From Streptococcus ratti FA-1 = DSM 20564 (lineage in GTDB: Bacteria; Bacillota; Bacilli; Lactobacillales; Streptococcaceae), in the NCBI RefSeq assembly GCF_000286075.1, contig NZ_AJTZ01000005.1:682001-746000 (forward strand): a stretch of DNA of 64,000 nucleotides, in the 5' to 3' direction. Each line of letters starts with the position of its first letter. Position 1 is the stretch's first letter. The notes beneath the pieces were generated by a model that was given only the letters and a program-made list of their open reading frames with translations, made no database searches and was not told where the DNA came from. Of this stretch, positions 47,517 to 56,750 are shown piece by piece. The translations under genes and the position numbers were made by a program.

Positions 47517-50500
47517 TTAGCGAAAAAGCGTTTTCAGCGCATAATTTGCCAGTTTTTCTTCCAGCTCCGAACTTTTAGCAACAAAATGACGGCTGCTTTG
47601 CAGGGTCTCTTTACTTTCTGCATAGTGCAGCACAACCGGAATATTTCCGGGATAATCCGCCAAAATAGCAGAAACTTCCTTATCGTAGGTATGATTTTGC
47701 AGTTTTATCCAAAATTTCTCTGTTAGGGCAGGTTCCAACTGGTTCAAAATCATCTGCAGACGATGGTCCCGTTCTTGAATTTTACCGGTAAAATAGTAGA
47801 TAGTCTTTTCAGCTAAAAGCTGTCTGTATTTTTGATAAACTTCAGGGAAAAGGGTAAGGTCAAGTTTTTTCTTGGTGTCGGTCACACTGAGAAAAGCCAT
47901 CTGCTCTCCTTTTGACTTGGTTCGAATGACTTTTATTGTATCAATTTGCGCAAGCAGAGTGACTTCACTTCCTTCGACAAGATCGCTTATACCCACCAAG
48001 TTTTTTGATGACTGCTTAGCAATTTCAACCAATGGATGAGGGCTGATGCCTGCTCCGATAATGTCCTGTTCCATCTGATATTTTTCGGCATTGGTGTAGT
48101 CCTCTTCTTCCAGCCAATTGTAAGAAGAATCAGCAAACAAACTTCCCAGCTCATTGACAAAAGTAAAGAGATGTTCTAAATTCACAACAATTTTTTTACG
48201 GTTCTTCTCAAACTGATCGAACAGACCGATTTGAACCAAAGGACTTATGATTTCAGTCTTCTGATATTTTTCCGGCATTCTGCTTAAAAAGTCTTCTACA
48301 CTTGAAAAAGGACGGTTTTCAATAATCCAATAAGCAAAATCACGTGCTATTCCTTTGATATTTTTCAGACCTAAGTATATCTGACCCTGACTTATTTTAT
48401 CAGAATAGGGAATTGTATTAATTGATAAGGCTCCTATTTTAAAATCTGCTTCCAAAGCGTTATCGAGGTAGTCACTACTAGAATAATTCAGCATAACGTC
48501 AAAGAAGACTGCCGGATAGTGTGCCTTAAAATAAGCCATCTGGAAAGCTAAAGCTGAGTAAGCATAAGCATGACTTCTGTTAAATCCATAGCCCGCAAAC
48601 TTAGCCATTCTGGCAAAGAGATCTTTAGCTACCTTAGGATTTCGCCCCAGTTGCTCAGCTCCTGATAAAAAGTCTTTCTCCATCTTTTGCATTTCAAGTG
48701 CATTCTTTTTGGACATAGCTCGGCGCAATAAATCGGCCTTACCTAAGGTGAAACCTGCAAATACCTGAGCAATCTGCATTACTTGCTCCTGATACAGCAT
48801 AATACCATAGGTTGACTCCAAAATAGGTGCAACCGCAGGGTCAATCAAATCCACTTCTTCCTGACCGTACTTACGCCGAATAAAATTTTCCGTATAATCG
48901 CTGGCACCAGGACGGTTAAGGCTGGTTGTTGCTACAACTTCTTCAAAGCGAGAGGGTTTGATCCGTTTTAACAGGTTGATAGCCCCAGCAGCTTCAAATT
49001 GAAAGATTCCCTTTGTATTGCCGGCTGCAAAAAGAGCCAGCGTTTCTTTGTCCTCTAAATCAATGGATCTGATATCGATAACCTGACCATATTCCTTGGC
49101 TACTTTTTCCTGCATCTTTTGAACAAAGGTTAAATTTCTGAGACCTAAAAAGTCCATTTTCAGCAGTCCGTTAGCCTCAACAGCAGGAGCATCATACTGG
49201 GTGATCATCATTTCCTCCCCTGCCTTCAAGGGAATGTGGTCAGTTAAGTTGTCATCGCTCATTACAATTCCGGCTGCATGGATTGAGGTCTGACGAGGTT
49301 TTCCTTCTATTTTTCGGGCAATTTCAAATGCTCGCTGATACTCTATTTTGCTGTTAATAATTTGGCGAAAAGCAATATTTTTTTCATAAACACTGGTCAA
49401 AGTATCACGAAAACTAATTTTTTTAGTGATATTGCTGAGCTCATACTCTGTTGCACCAAAACGCTTAAAGACATCTCGGATGGCCTGTCTGGCTCCAAAG
49501 GTCGAAAAGGTAACAATTTGGGCAGAATGGCTTGAACCATAGCGGTCACGAACATAACGAAGAAACTCACTGCGGTAAATATCGGGCAAATCGATATCAA
49601 TATCTGGCATGCTGTAGCGTTCTTCATTGAGGAAACGTTCAAAAAGCAGATTGTTTTTCACAGGATCAATTCCGGTAATATCCAGAGCAAAAGCTACCAA
49701 GCTCCCCGCTGCGGAACCGCGCCCCATGCCCATATAATAGTTTTGAGAACGGCCAAAGCGCAGCAAATCCCAGACAATCAAAAAATAATCATCAAAGCCC
49801 ATCTTATGAATGACATTCAGTTCGACTGCCAGACGTTCCTGATAGTTCCTGCCCACAAGATTTTTAGCCCTTAATCCCTGCTGGGCCAGCTCCTTCAGCT
49901 CCTCGACAGCAGGCTTATGGCGATTAAAACGCGGCAGTTTCAAATCAGTATCAAATTGATAAGAAACAGAAGTTACAAGATTTTCTAAATTCAGGAGACT
50001 CTCCGGAAAGCGTTCTGCAAAAACAGCTTCCATCTCCTTCTCAGAGAATAAATATTGATTTTTTGCGACCGGCTCCACTTCTTTTAAGGGAAGGTTATCC
50101 CTGATAGCATGCAGAATCTGCAGTGTTTCTGTTTCGGCATTTTCATAATAGCGCACAGTATAAAGAGGCAGGATTTTATGTGTAAAATTCAGCTGGGGCG
50201 TATCTGGCCCGACACCAATATAGAAAGAGGCAGGTATGTCAATGTTCTCAATTCCTTCAAAATATGGAATAACAACAGCAACTCCATCCATAAATTCTTC
50301 TACATCAGAGAACAGATGATGATCTGTCATTTTTGCTGTCGAAATTTTAAGCAGGTTCTGATAGCCCGCTGTATTTTGAGCAATAAAACACATCCTTACC
50401 TGTTCATCAGACAGCACTAAATTCATCTCAAGCCCCAGCACCGGCACCAAATTTTCCTGCCGTGCCATTTCAATAAAATGAAAGGCAGCATAGAGATTAT

Positions 50501-50621
50501 CCCTGTCCATAATACCAATGTGCGAGTATCCAAGCTCCTTGGCTTTTTTGACATAAGACTTTAAGTCAATCAAACTATCCATAAAACTATAAACGGTTTT
50601 AGTATCTAACTGTGCAAACAT
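47517..50621 (-). CDS. dnaE: DNA polymerase III alpha subunit DnaE
   Basis: 1034 aa, the lagging-strand/priming DNA polymerase of Gram-positives. An N-terminal PHP domain (about 1-200), the polymerase core with SMPDIDIDLPDIYRSEFL (catalytic Asp pair) and MGRGSAAGSLVAFAL, a helix-hairpin-helix region (about 760-830) and an OB fold (about 880-950, EVTLLAQIDTIKVIRTKSKGEQMAF). The length matches DnaE, not the longer PolC. AAGGAG precedes ATG 50621. Confidence 0.97.
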   Translation of the reverse strand: MFAQLDTKTVYSFMDSLIDLKSYVKKAKELGYSHIGIMDRDNLYAAFHFIEMARQENLVPVLGLEMNLVLSDEQVRMCFIAQNTAGYQNLLKISTAKMTDHHLFSDVEEFMDGVAVVIPYFEGIENIDIPASFYIGVGPDTPQLNFTHKILPLYTVRYYENAETETLQILHAIRDNLPLKEVEPVAKNQYLFSEKEMEAVFAERFPESLLNLENLVTSVSYQFDTDLKLPRFNRHKPAVEELKELAQQGLRAKNLVGRNYQERLAVELNVIHKMGFDDYFLIVWDLLRFGRSQNYYMGMGRGSAAGSLVAFALDITGIDPVKNNLLFERFLNEERYSMPDIDIDLPDIYRSEFLRYVRDRYGSSHSAQIVTFSTFGARQAIRDVFKRFGATEYELSNITKKISFRDTLTSVYEKNIAFRQIINSKIEYQRAFEIARKIEGKPRQTSIHAAGIVMSDDNLTDHIPLKAGEEMMITQYDAPAVEANGLLKMDFLGLRNLTFVQKMQEKVAKEYGQVIDIRSIDLEDKETLALFAAGNTKGIFQFEAAGAINLLKRIKPSRFEEVVATTSLNRPGASDYTENFIRRKYGQEEVDLIDPAVAPILESTYGIMLYQEQVMQIAQVFAGFTLGKADLLRRAMSKKNALEMQKMEKDFLSGAEQLGRNPKVAKDLFARMAKFAGYGFNRSHAYAYSALAFQMAYFKAHYPAVFFDVMLNYSSSDYLDNALEADFKIGALSINTIPYSDKISQGQIYLGLKNIKGIARDFAYWIIENRPFSSVEDFLSRMPEKYQKTEIISPLVQIGLFDQFEKNRKKIVVNLEHLFTFVNELGSLFADSSYNWLEEEDYTNAEKYQMEQDIIGAGISPHPLVEIAKQSSKNLVGISDLVEGSEVTLLAQIDTIKVIRTKSKGEQMAFLSVTDTKKKLDLTLFPEVYQKYRQLLAEKTIYYFTGKIQERDHRLQMILNQLEPALTEKFWIKLQNHTYDKEVSAILADYPGNIPVVLHYAESKETLQSSRHFVAKSSELEEKLANYALKTLFR

Positions 50622-50798
50622 AGCCTTCTCCTTAAAATCCTCTTGTTTTCTATTATACTATAAATAGTTAGAATTCTCTTCTCCTTCTTTCATGGTGTGA
50701 TGGGCTAAAAGAACCTAAGACCCAGATTTTATTGACAGTCACAGTCTCCTTAGATAAGATGACTGCTGGAAAGTCTTAATTTTTGAGCGCTGCTGTAT

Positions 50799-50807
50799 GC
50801 CTGTGAA
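50799..50807 (+). repeat. Left 9-bp target-site duplication
   Basis: GCCTGTGAA, identical to 52078-52086 on the other side of the insertion sequence. Confidence 0.9.
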
Positions 50808-52077
50808 CACGACAAACGCATGAAGAAAATATCGTTTTCAGAAATTAATTTCATAAACGAGATAAAGGACTTCCGTTATAATAGTAGTGGAGGTCGTAGT
50901 TATGAATGAGATGATTCGTTTTTTGGTAGAAGTTAGAGATGTCAGGGAGCCCTGGAAAATCAAACATTTGTTATCAGACATTGTTCTCTTAATATTCTTC
51001 GCTCGTTTATCAGGCGCAGAGTACTGGGATGAGATTGAAGCCTTTGGCAATGCCTACGAAAGCTCCTTACGGACTGTTCTTAGTTTAGAAAATGGCATCC
51101 CATCACACGATACGCTTCAGCGTGTTTTCGCGACATTAGACCCACAGGTTCTTGTAGAAGTTACGCAGATGTGGGCTAACATTTTTAGAGGAGGCTGATC
51201 TCTCTGCCAAGACTTTTACAACCTTTTCGAAACGGTTGGTTGCGATTGATGGCAAAACTGTCCGAGGCAACGCCAGTCAAACCCAGAAAGCCTTGCATAT
51301 TGTCACAGCTTATGCGACAGACTTAGGGATAGCCTACGGTCAAGTGGCGACTGATGAGAAGAGCAACGAAATCACAGCGTTCCCCGTCTTACTAGATATG
51401 ATTTCTATCAAAGGTTGCCTGATTAGTATAGATGCTATAGGAACTCAAAAGGCCATTGCGGAAAAGATTATCCAGAAAAAAGGCGACTACTGTTTGGCTG
51501 TTAAAGAGAATCAGAAGGGACTATTAGAGGATATTCGTCCCTATTTTGAGTTGGATTCTAGGCGGGATGATACTTACGAAACCGTTGAAAAAGCCCACGG
51601 TCAAATCGAGGTCAGACAGTATGATGTCCTCCACGATGTCGGTTGGCTGAGAAAAGTTCATCCGGATTGGGGACATATTCAGAGTATAGGTCGAGCTCGT
51701 ATTCAGATAACAAAGAATGGACAAGAAAGCAAAGAGAGTCGCTACTTTATTCTGAGTTGCCAGGTCAGTGCTCAGGAATTGTGTGCTTATGTTAGAGGGC
51801 ATTGGCAGATAGAAAGTATGCACTGGTTATTGGATGTTGTTTTTCGTGAGGATGCCAATAAGACGCTAAACAAGCACTTAGCTTTTAATTTGAATGTGAT
51901 GGATAAATTTTGTTTAGCTGTATTGAAGCGACTAGATACAGGAAAGAAAATGAGTATGAGGCATAAGAAATATGTCCTTAGTTTGTCCTTTGACAAGTAT
52001 CTAAGCCGCCTACTCTAAGTTAAAAAAGGGTTCTATCGTTCAGAAAATGAATTGGAGCGTCTCATGCGTTTGTCGTG
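50808..52077 (+). mobile_element. ISAs1-family insertion sequence (1270 bp)
   Basis: The ends CACGACAAACGCATGA (50808-50823) and TCATGCGTTTGTCGTG (52062-52077) are perfect 16-base inverted repeats. They are flanked by a 9-base direct duplication, GCCTGTGAA. The interior holds an ISAs1-type DDE transposase in two frames. Perfect ends and duplication show that the insertion is recent or undamaged in structure, but the transposase is frameshifted, so the copy is probably immobile unless helped by another copy. Confidence 0.9.
50902..52018 (+). pseudogene. ISAs1-family transposase, frameshifted
   Basis: The N-terminal part (50902-51198, MNEMIRFLVEVRDVREPWKIKH...) is a DDE_Tnp_1-associated domain. 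The C-terminal part (51236-52018) carries the DDE core: VAIDGKTVRG, LISIDAIGTQKAIAEKI and the Glu region RGHWQIESMHWLLDVVFREDA. Between them the frame shifts by one after ATTTTTAGAGGAGGC near 51185; the missing link EEADLSAKTFTTFSKRL reads in the second frame. Homologs are single frames of about 370-380 aa, so this is best taken as a mutation. No standard slippery signal for the needed direction is obvious. Confidence 0.85.
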
Positions 52078-52086
52078 GCCTGTGAA
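52078..52086 (+). repeat. Right 9-bp target-site duplication
   Basis: GCCTGTGAA, direct copy of 50799-50807. It ends nine bases before the -35 of the GntR/ABC operon. Confidence 0.9.
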
Positions 52087-52094
52087 TTAACCTC

Positions 52095-52138
52095 TTGACA
52101 TTATTTTTTTATAATTGTATTATATATATAACACAATT
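52095..52138 (+). promoter_or_regulatory. Promoter and operator of the GntR/ABC operon
   Basis: TTGACA (52095-52100), 17-base spacer, TATTAT (52118-52123). Over the -10 sits a 26-base near-perfect palindrome (52113-52138): AATTGTATTATAT then ATATAACACAATT, one mismatch. YtrA-type GntR repressors bind such AT-rich palindromes over their own promoter, so autoregulation is likely. Confidence 0.75.
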
Positions 52139-52160
52139 ACACATTTAGAAGGGAGAAAAG

Positions 52161-52532
52161 ATGGCTTGGAAATTTGATGAAAAATCGCCTATCTATCTTC
52201 AGATTGCTAATCACATTAAAATGCAGATTATCAGTCAGGAAATAAAGCCCGGCCAACAGCTGCCCACTGTCAGAGATCTAGCCGAAGAAGCCGGTGTTAA
52301 TCCCAATACCATGCAGCGTGCTTTTACATCGTTAGAACAGGAAAATATGGTTTTTTCGGTCAGAACTTCTGGACGTTTTGTCACAGAAGATTTACAGCTG
52401 ATTGAAGAGGAACGGCATAAACTGGCACAGACAGAGCTTAAGAGCTTTATTGACAAGATGACCCAATTTGGTTTTAGTAAAGATAAGCTAGTAACAGTAT
52501 TAGATCAATATATTAAAGGAGAGTCGCAATGA
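52161..52532 (+). CDS. GntR-family regulator, YtrA subfamily
   Basis: 123 aa. N-terminal winged helix (SPIYLQIANHIKMQIISQEIKPGQQLPTVRDLAEEAGVNPNTMQRAFTSLEQENMVFSVRTSGRFV) with only a short C-terminal dimerisation helix, as in YtrA. The GAAGGGAG site precedes the ATG. It overlaps the ATPase gene by four bases. Probably represses this operon through the promoter palindrome and is released by cell-wall-active agents, the role known for other YtrA systems. Confidence 0.88.
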   Translation: MAWKFDEKSPIYLQIANHIKMQIISQEIKPGQQLPTVRDLAEEAGVNPNTMQRAFTSLEQENMVFSVRTSGRFVTEDLQLIEEERHKLAQTELKSFIDKMTQFGFSKDKLVTVLDQYIKGESQ

Positions 52533-53236
52533 CAGAACAACTGCCCCTGCTGCAACTGCATCATGTTACCAAAAAATTCGGAAAAAAAGCTGCCCTTGAT
52601 GATATTTCTTTCAAGCTGCCAAAAGGAAAAATTATTGGCTTGCTGGGACCAAACGGAAGCGGCAAGACAACACTGATTAAACTGGCCAACGGACTCTTAC
52701 AGCCGACTGCAGGCGAAATCGTGGTTAACGGCCTAAGACCCTGTCCTGAAACAAAATCAATGATTTCCTACCTTCCTGATACGAGCTATCTCAATGATAA
52801 AATGCGGGTCAGAGATATTTTGCGGCTGTTTGAAGACTTTTACAGTGACTTCGACAGGCAAAAAGCTGAACAGTTGCTGGACGATTTGGCTATTGGTCAG
52901 GATGAAAAATTAAAAAATCTTTCTAAAGGAAACAAAGAAAAGGTACAGCTGATTCTTGTTATGAGCCGCAAAGCACAGCTTTATATTCTGGATGAACCCA
53001 TCGGTGGTGTTGACCCTGCTGCCCGTGAATATATCTTAAGGACAATCGTTAATAATTACTCAGAAGATGCTTCTGTTCTCATCTCAACACACTTGATTGC
53101 TGATATTGAACAAATTTTGGATGAAGTCATTTTTATCAATCAAGGAAAGATTGTCTTACAGGAGACTGTTGATGATTTACGTGAGAAATACGCACAGTCT
53201 ATCGATCAAATCTTTAGAGAACGATTCAGAGCTTAG
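52529..53236 (+). CDS. ABC transporter ATPase (YtrA operon)
   Basis: 235 aa. Walker A GLLGPNGSGKTTLIK, signature NLSKGNKEKVQLIL (a variant of LSGGQ), Walker B LYILDEPIGGVDPAA, H-loop STHLIADIEQIL. Fits the CcmA/BcrA group. Partner of the next gene, which supplies the membrane part. Confidence 0.9.
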   Translation: MTEQLPLLQLHHVTKKFGKKAALDDISFKLPKGKIIGLLGPNGSGKTTLIKLANGLLQPTAGEIVVNGLRPCPETKSMISYLPDTSYLNDKMRVRDILRLFEDFYSDFDRQKAEQLLDDLAIGQDEKLKNLSKGNKEKVQLILVMSRKAQLYILDEPIGGVDPAAREYILRTIVNNYSEDASVLISTHLIADIEQILDEVIFINQGKIVLQETVDDLREKYAQSIDQIFRERFRA

Positions 53237-53245
53237 GAGGATGCC

Positions 53246-54040
53246 ATGTTTGGAAAATTATTAAAATATGAATTTAAATCAGTCGGAGCTTGGTTTTTCG
53301 GTTTATATGGATTAGCTATTTTTATTTCTTTAGGTCTGGGACTTTGGTTCCGTCATAATATTGGAATTCACAAGGAGACTATTTTTAATTCAAACACGCA
53401 GGATATTCTGCTTTTTGCTTTATCAAGCTCACTGGCAGCTGTTTTTATTGCTATTTTTATTGCCACCCTATTAATTATTATTCGCCGCTTTTATAATAAT
53501 ATTTTCGGCAGAGAAGGCTATCTGACCTTAACCCTGCCGGTATCAACGCACAAAACAATTTTGGCTAAATTACTGACCGGTTTTATTTGGAATGTCTGCA
53601 GCGGCATGATTTTCATTATCAGTGTCTTCCTATTAGCCTTTCCGGCTCTCCATCGAGTACAGCCTTCTGAACTGTCAGATCTGATAAATTCTGCTAAGGA
53701 GCTCTTTTTCTCCTTAAAATTTGGCCTGCTTGCCTTTCTTTTAATCGCAGGAATTTTCACCAGTATTTTAGAAATTTACTTTGCCATTTCTTTAGGACAG
53801 CTGTTTCAGGATTACCGCGGTTTGCTTGCTTTTGCTTTTTATTTTGTTATCAACCTTATCCGCAGCTTTTTATCCTATCTTACAGCCGGTGCGGAAGGTG
53901 GTCTGAATTTCCTGTTCTTAAGCAATAATTATGATGATCATTATTATCTGTTTTTAAATATCATTGTTACCATTATCTACGGTATTATTTTCTACTTTGG
54001 GACACACTACATCATCAAAAATAAATTGAATATCCAATAA
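53246..54040 (+). CDS. ABC transporter permease (YtrA operon)
   Basis: 264 aa with about six membrane segments and the N-terminal signature MFGKLLKYEFKSVGAWFFGLY seen in ABC-2-type membrane subunits. Nine bases after the ATPase stop. The transported molecule is unknown. Confidence 0.86.
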   Translation: MFGKLLKYEFKSVGAWFFGLYGLAIFISLGLGLWFRHNIGIHKETIFNSNTQDILLFALSSSLAAVFIAIFIATLLIIIRRFYNNIFGREGYLTLTLPVSTHKTILAKLLTGFIWNVCSGMIFIISVFLLAFPALHRVQPSELSDLINSAKELFFSLKFGLLAFLLIAGIFTSILEIYFAISLGQLFQDYRGLLAFAFYFVINLIRSFLSYLTAGAEGGLNFLFLSNNYDDHYYLFLNIIVTIIYGIIFYFGTHYIIKNKLNIQ

Positions 54041-54078
54041 AAATAAACCGCATTAGCAAATTTTGTCTGGAACAAGAC

Positions 54079-54110
54079 TAAAGGAGGCTGGAACGACCAG
54101 TCTCCTTTTA
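54079..54110. terminator. Bidirectional terminator between the permease and lipoprotein genes
   Basis: AAAGGAG-G-CTGG ... CCAG-T-CTCCTTT (one mismatch), loop AACGA, with A run before and T run after. Confidence 0.75.
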
Positions 54111-54114
54111 GTTA

Positions 54115-54729
54115 TTAGTTTAATCCATTTTGAGATTTGTTTTTCAAAAGATTATTTTCAAAATACAGTTGAATAGCTGCTGACTCAGATTTTGTCTCTA
54201 AACCGCTGGTCCAGACAGCCTGAATTTCTGACTTATCTGATGATACAGACTGAGACAAAACATCAGGCTCACCTAGCTGTTCAATGATTTGCTTGTAGCT
54301 GGCATTGGTCTGCAATTTTTGAAAATCGGACCTCGAGATTTTTGCCTTGCGCTTAAAGGAAAAGTTGGTAATAGAACGTGCTACCGTACTGTTCTGATAA
54401 AGATGAACGACGATTGCTGCGCCGTTTTTTTCCCAAGTATAGCTGTCCAAAGTAACATCCCCTGCCGGTTTTTGCTCATGTTTAACAGGCTCACCCAGCA
54501 GCTCTTTTAACGCTTCCAGATTTGTCCCGCCTGTAAAAGCAGTCCTGTCCTCAGAAACTTTAATCTTATTAAAGTTTAAACGAAAGTCTGCGTTTTCTGT
54601 TTTCATCAGCGATGCCTGATCAGAAGGCTTGGCATTCTTTGGCTGAGACTCTTTAGCCTGACAGCCTAGCAGCAAAAGGCAGCATATGCCAGCCGCTCCT
54701 GCCTGCAGCAGTTTTCCTAAATATTTCAT
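54115..54729 (-). CDS. DUF3862-type lipoprotein
   Basis: 204 aa. Signal peptide with lipobox LLGC (Cys23). The mature part seems to hold two similar stretches, each with a LKELLGEPV- or IEQLGEPDV-type motif (about 75-140 and 150-200), the BLIP-like pattern of DUF3862 proteins. Function unknown. It is near ssrA on the same strand, separated by the ssrA terminator. Confidence 0.78.
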   Translation of the reverse strand: MKYLGKLLQAGAAGICCLLLLGCQAKESQPKNAKPSDQASLMKTENADFRLNFNKIKVSEDRTAFTGGTNLEALKELLGEPVKHEQKPAGDVTLDSYTWEKNGAAIVVHLYQNSTVARSITNFSFKRKAKISRSDFQKLQTNASYKQIIEQLGEPDVLSQSVSSDKSEIQAVWTSGLETKSESAAIQLYFENNLLKNKSQNGLN

Positions 54730-54754
54730 AATAGTCCAACTTTCCCTTTAACCA

Positions 54755-54776
54755 AAAAAACGCCTATGCGTTTTAG
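54755..54776 (-). terminator. Terminator of ssrA
   Basis: Minus strand AAAACGC-ATAG-GCGTTTT followed by T, directly after the tmRNA 3' end. Confidence 0.8.
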
Positions 54777-54780
54777 TTTA

Positions 54781-55126
54781 TGGAGCCGGTGGGAGTCGAA
54801 CCCACGTCCAAACACCTGCCAGCTTATTTGTCTACAACCATAGGCTATGTCTTGATTTAACTAAGAAACGATACATAGCTCAAATCTTTCCTCAGCGAGT
54901 CTGTAGTTCTCTTTTTAACCAGCCAGACAATAGTTAAACGTAGCTTGCTAATCATAAGACTTCCGCCGAAACACAAGCAATCTCGTGGAAGTCACGCAGG
55001 CTGGTTTTTAGGCAGCTACTGCGTAAGAATTTGTATTTTTTGCAGTTATATTTAACTGGCATTTTTACATCTGCCGATGAGTCGCAAAATAAGCCGCACA
55101 ATGCCTGTCGAATCCGTAACGACCCC
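54781..55126 (-). ncRNA. ssrA: tmRNA (ssrA)
   Basis: 346 nt. The 5' end is GGGGTCGTTACGGATTCGACA and the 3' tRNA-like end is GGGTTCGACTCCCACCGGCTCCA, with encoded CCA. The tag frame at 55043-55008 reads AKNTNSYAVAA and stop, a streptococcal tag. It rescues stalled ribosomes together with SmpB. The minus-strand promoter is TTGCTA (55176-55171), 17 bases, TATACT (55153-55148). Confidence 0.97.
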
Positions 55127-55147
55127 AAAGCATTATTCTACGAAAAT

Positions 55148-55176
55148 AGTATAGCAAAATACAGAAAAAATAGCAA
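55148..55176 (-). promoter_or_regulatory. ssrA promoter
   Basis: TTGCTA, 17-base spacer, TATACT; the RNA 5' end is 22 bases after the -10. Confidence 0.65.
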
Positions 55177-55206
55177 AAAAATACCCTAATATGTTATCAT
55201 AATAGT

Positions 55207-55818
55207 ATGAAAATGAAATTAAGCAGGCACTACCTGATACTCCAAAAGACTATCCAGATTTTAGGAATTTTAGCCTTAATTGCTTCTGTCATTCTAGTCA
55301 TCTGGTTCTATAAATTAGGCATTTTAAATGATAGCAATGCCTTAAAAGATCTGGTTCACCGCCATAGAGTGCTGGGACCTTTAATTTTTATACTCGTTCA
55401 GATTTTTCAAATTGTTTTTCCTGTTATTCCGGGCGGCGTTACTACTGTTGCCGGATTTCTGATTTTCGATGTCTGGCTTGGTTTCATTTTAAACTACATT
55501 GGCATTATTATTGGCAGTATTTTGCTTTTTCTTTTGGTTAAATGGTTTGGCCGCAAGTTTATTCTGCTATTTATGAAAAGGGAAACTTTTGATAAATATG
55601 AGGCAAAGCTAGAAAGCGAAACCTATGAAAAGCTGTTTATTTTTTGTATGCTGTCGCCTGTTTCCCCAGCTGATGTTATGGTCATGATTACCGGTTTGAC
55701 TGACATGACCCTCAAACGATTTACAACGATTATTGTAATTGCTAAACCTTTATCCATCATTTCATACAGCTATTTTTGGATTTATGGCAGCAAGCTCCTG
55801 GAACATTTTTTTAAATAA
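55207..55818 (+). CDS. VTT-domain (TVP38/TMEM64) membrane protein
   Basis: 203 aa with about five membrane segments. The central FPVIPGGVTTVAGFLIFDVWLGFILNYIGIIIGSILLFLLVKWFGRKF is the VTT/DedA-like signature. Members take part in membrane lipid transfer or proton-coupled processes; the specific role is unknown. Followed by a very long terminator. Confidence 0.85.
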   Translation: MKMKLSRHYLILQKTIQILGILALIASVILVIWFYKLGILNDSNALKDLVHRHRVLGPLIFILVQIFQIVFPVIPGGVTTVAGFLIFDVWLGFILNYIGIIIGSILLFLLVKWFGRKFILLFMKRETFDKYEAKLESETYEKLFIFCMLSPVSPADVMVMITGLTDMTLKRFTTIIVIAKPLSIISYSYFWIYGSKLLEHFFK

Positions 55819-55900
55819 TAGAAAAAATGTGAAAAAGTGCGGGTTGTCATAAACAGCACTTCCTCTCTACTTCATACTTTTCTAAAATTATCACATGCGC

Positions 55901-55962
55901 AAAAGAGAGCCAGACAGAAAAGCAATCATTCGAAGAATTGCTTTTCTGTCTGGCTCTCTTTT
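55901..55962. terminator. 26-pair terminator hairpin
   Basis: Perfect 26-base arms (55901-55926 and 55937-55962) with the ten-base loop CATTCGAAGA; the plus arm ends in a run of T. It lies 83 bases after the VTT gene. Confidence 0.8.
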
Positions 55963-55983
55963 TTGTTGCCCATTTTTTTAAAA

Positions 55984-56056
55984 TCCACCTTGAGGGAATC
56001 GAACCCCCATCTCAAGAACCGGAATCTTACGTGATATCCATTACACTAAAGGTGGA
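55984..56056 (-). tRNA. tRNA-Arg (anticodon CCG)
   Basis: 73 nt. Acceptor TCCACCT pairs with AGGTGGA, T-arm GGGGGTTCGATTCCC (G/C stem around TTCGATT). Anticodon loop TTCCGGT gives CCG, reading CGG. Confidence 0.93.
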
Positions 56057-56137
56057 CAACACTAATAATTATACCATAGTTTTATCAATTTGGCTGCATA
56101 TTTGACAAAATTATTTTAGGGATAACTACCAATGTTT

Positions 56138-56568
56138 TTAGTCCAGCTCCAAGACACCTGTATAGAGACGATAGTAGGTGCCTCTTTGCTTCATCAATTC
56201 TTTATGATTGCCGCTCTCAATAATACGTCCATGGTCCATAACCATAATGACATCGGAATTCACAATGGCTAACAGACGGTGAGCAATAACAAAGCCTTGC
56301 GCAGATTTTTAGCAGAACCGGCAGATGCTTTGGCTCCATATTTGGCAGACTGAATTCCGCAAAACAAAGATAAAAAAGCACAGAGCAGCATTAAAGAACC
56401 AAACTTCAAGATATTGCCCATATTTGATGACTTAACGCCATCATTTAAGAGATAGGCCATGACAAAAGGAATAGAAATTTCAAAAATAACTTCAAAGGCC
56501 ATAAAGGCAGAGGCTAAAATTGAAGGCTTTTTATAATCTTTAATCTCAGCAATAAGAGATTTAAACAT
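56138..56568 (-). pseudogene. ABC exporter gene with a large internal deletion
   Basis: The 5' part (56568 to about 56300, MFKSLIAEIKDYKKPSILASAFMAFEVIFEISIPFV) is the start of an ABC exporter with fused membrane and ATPase domains (about 570-600 aa in full). The 3' part reads FVIAHRLLAIVNSDVIMVMDHGRIIESGNHKELMKQRGTYYRLYTGVLELD in another frame, i.e. the H-loop and C-terminus. All between is lost, including Walker A, signature and Walker B, and the join is out of frame. GGAGG precedes the start, so the gene was functional before the deletion. Confidence 0.85.
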
Positions 56569-56701
56569 ATATCCTCCTCTAATGAAAAGATCTAGTCCAT
56601 AGCAATTAAAAACTTAAAATCAACAAAAAACAAACCCTTGCCCGTCTATTTCAGATAAACTACCAGCCAAACGGGATTGAATCAGTATCTTGATTGATAA
56701 A

Positions 56702-56730
56702 AGCAACCCCTGACCAAATGATCTAGGGGT
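56702..56730 (-). terminator. Terminator of rpsA
   Basis: Minus strand CAACCCCT ... AGGGGTTG then CTTTTATC. Confidence 0.75.
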
Positions 56731-56750
56731 TGACGTAATTTTTTCATTTT

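Noticed and set aside
51185..51236. Programmed frameshift in the transposase
   Set aside because: The needed shift is +1 and the ATTTTTAG run is not a recognised +1 site; ISAs1 transposases are normally one frame. Kept as mutation, with a check proposed.
55837..56034. 65-codon open frame after the VTT gene (plus)
   Set aside because: It reads through the 26-pair terminator and into tRNA-Arg, so it is not a gene.
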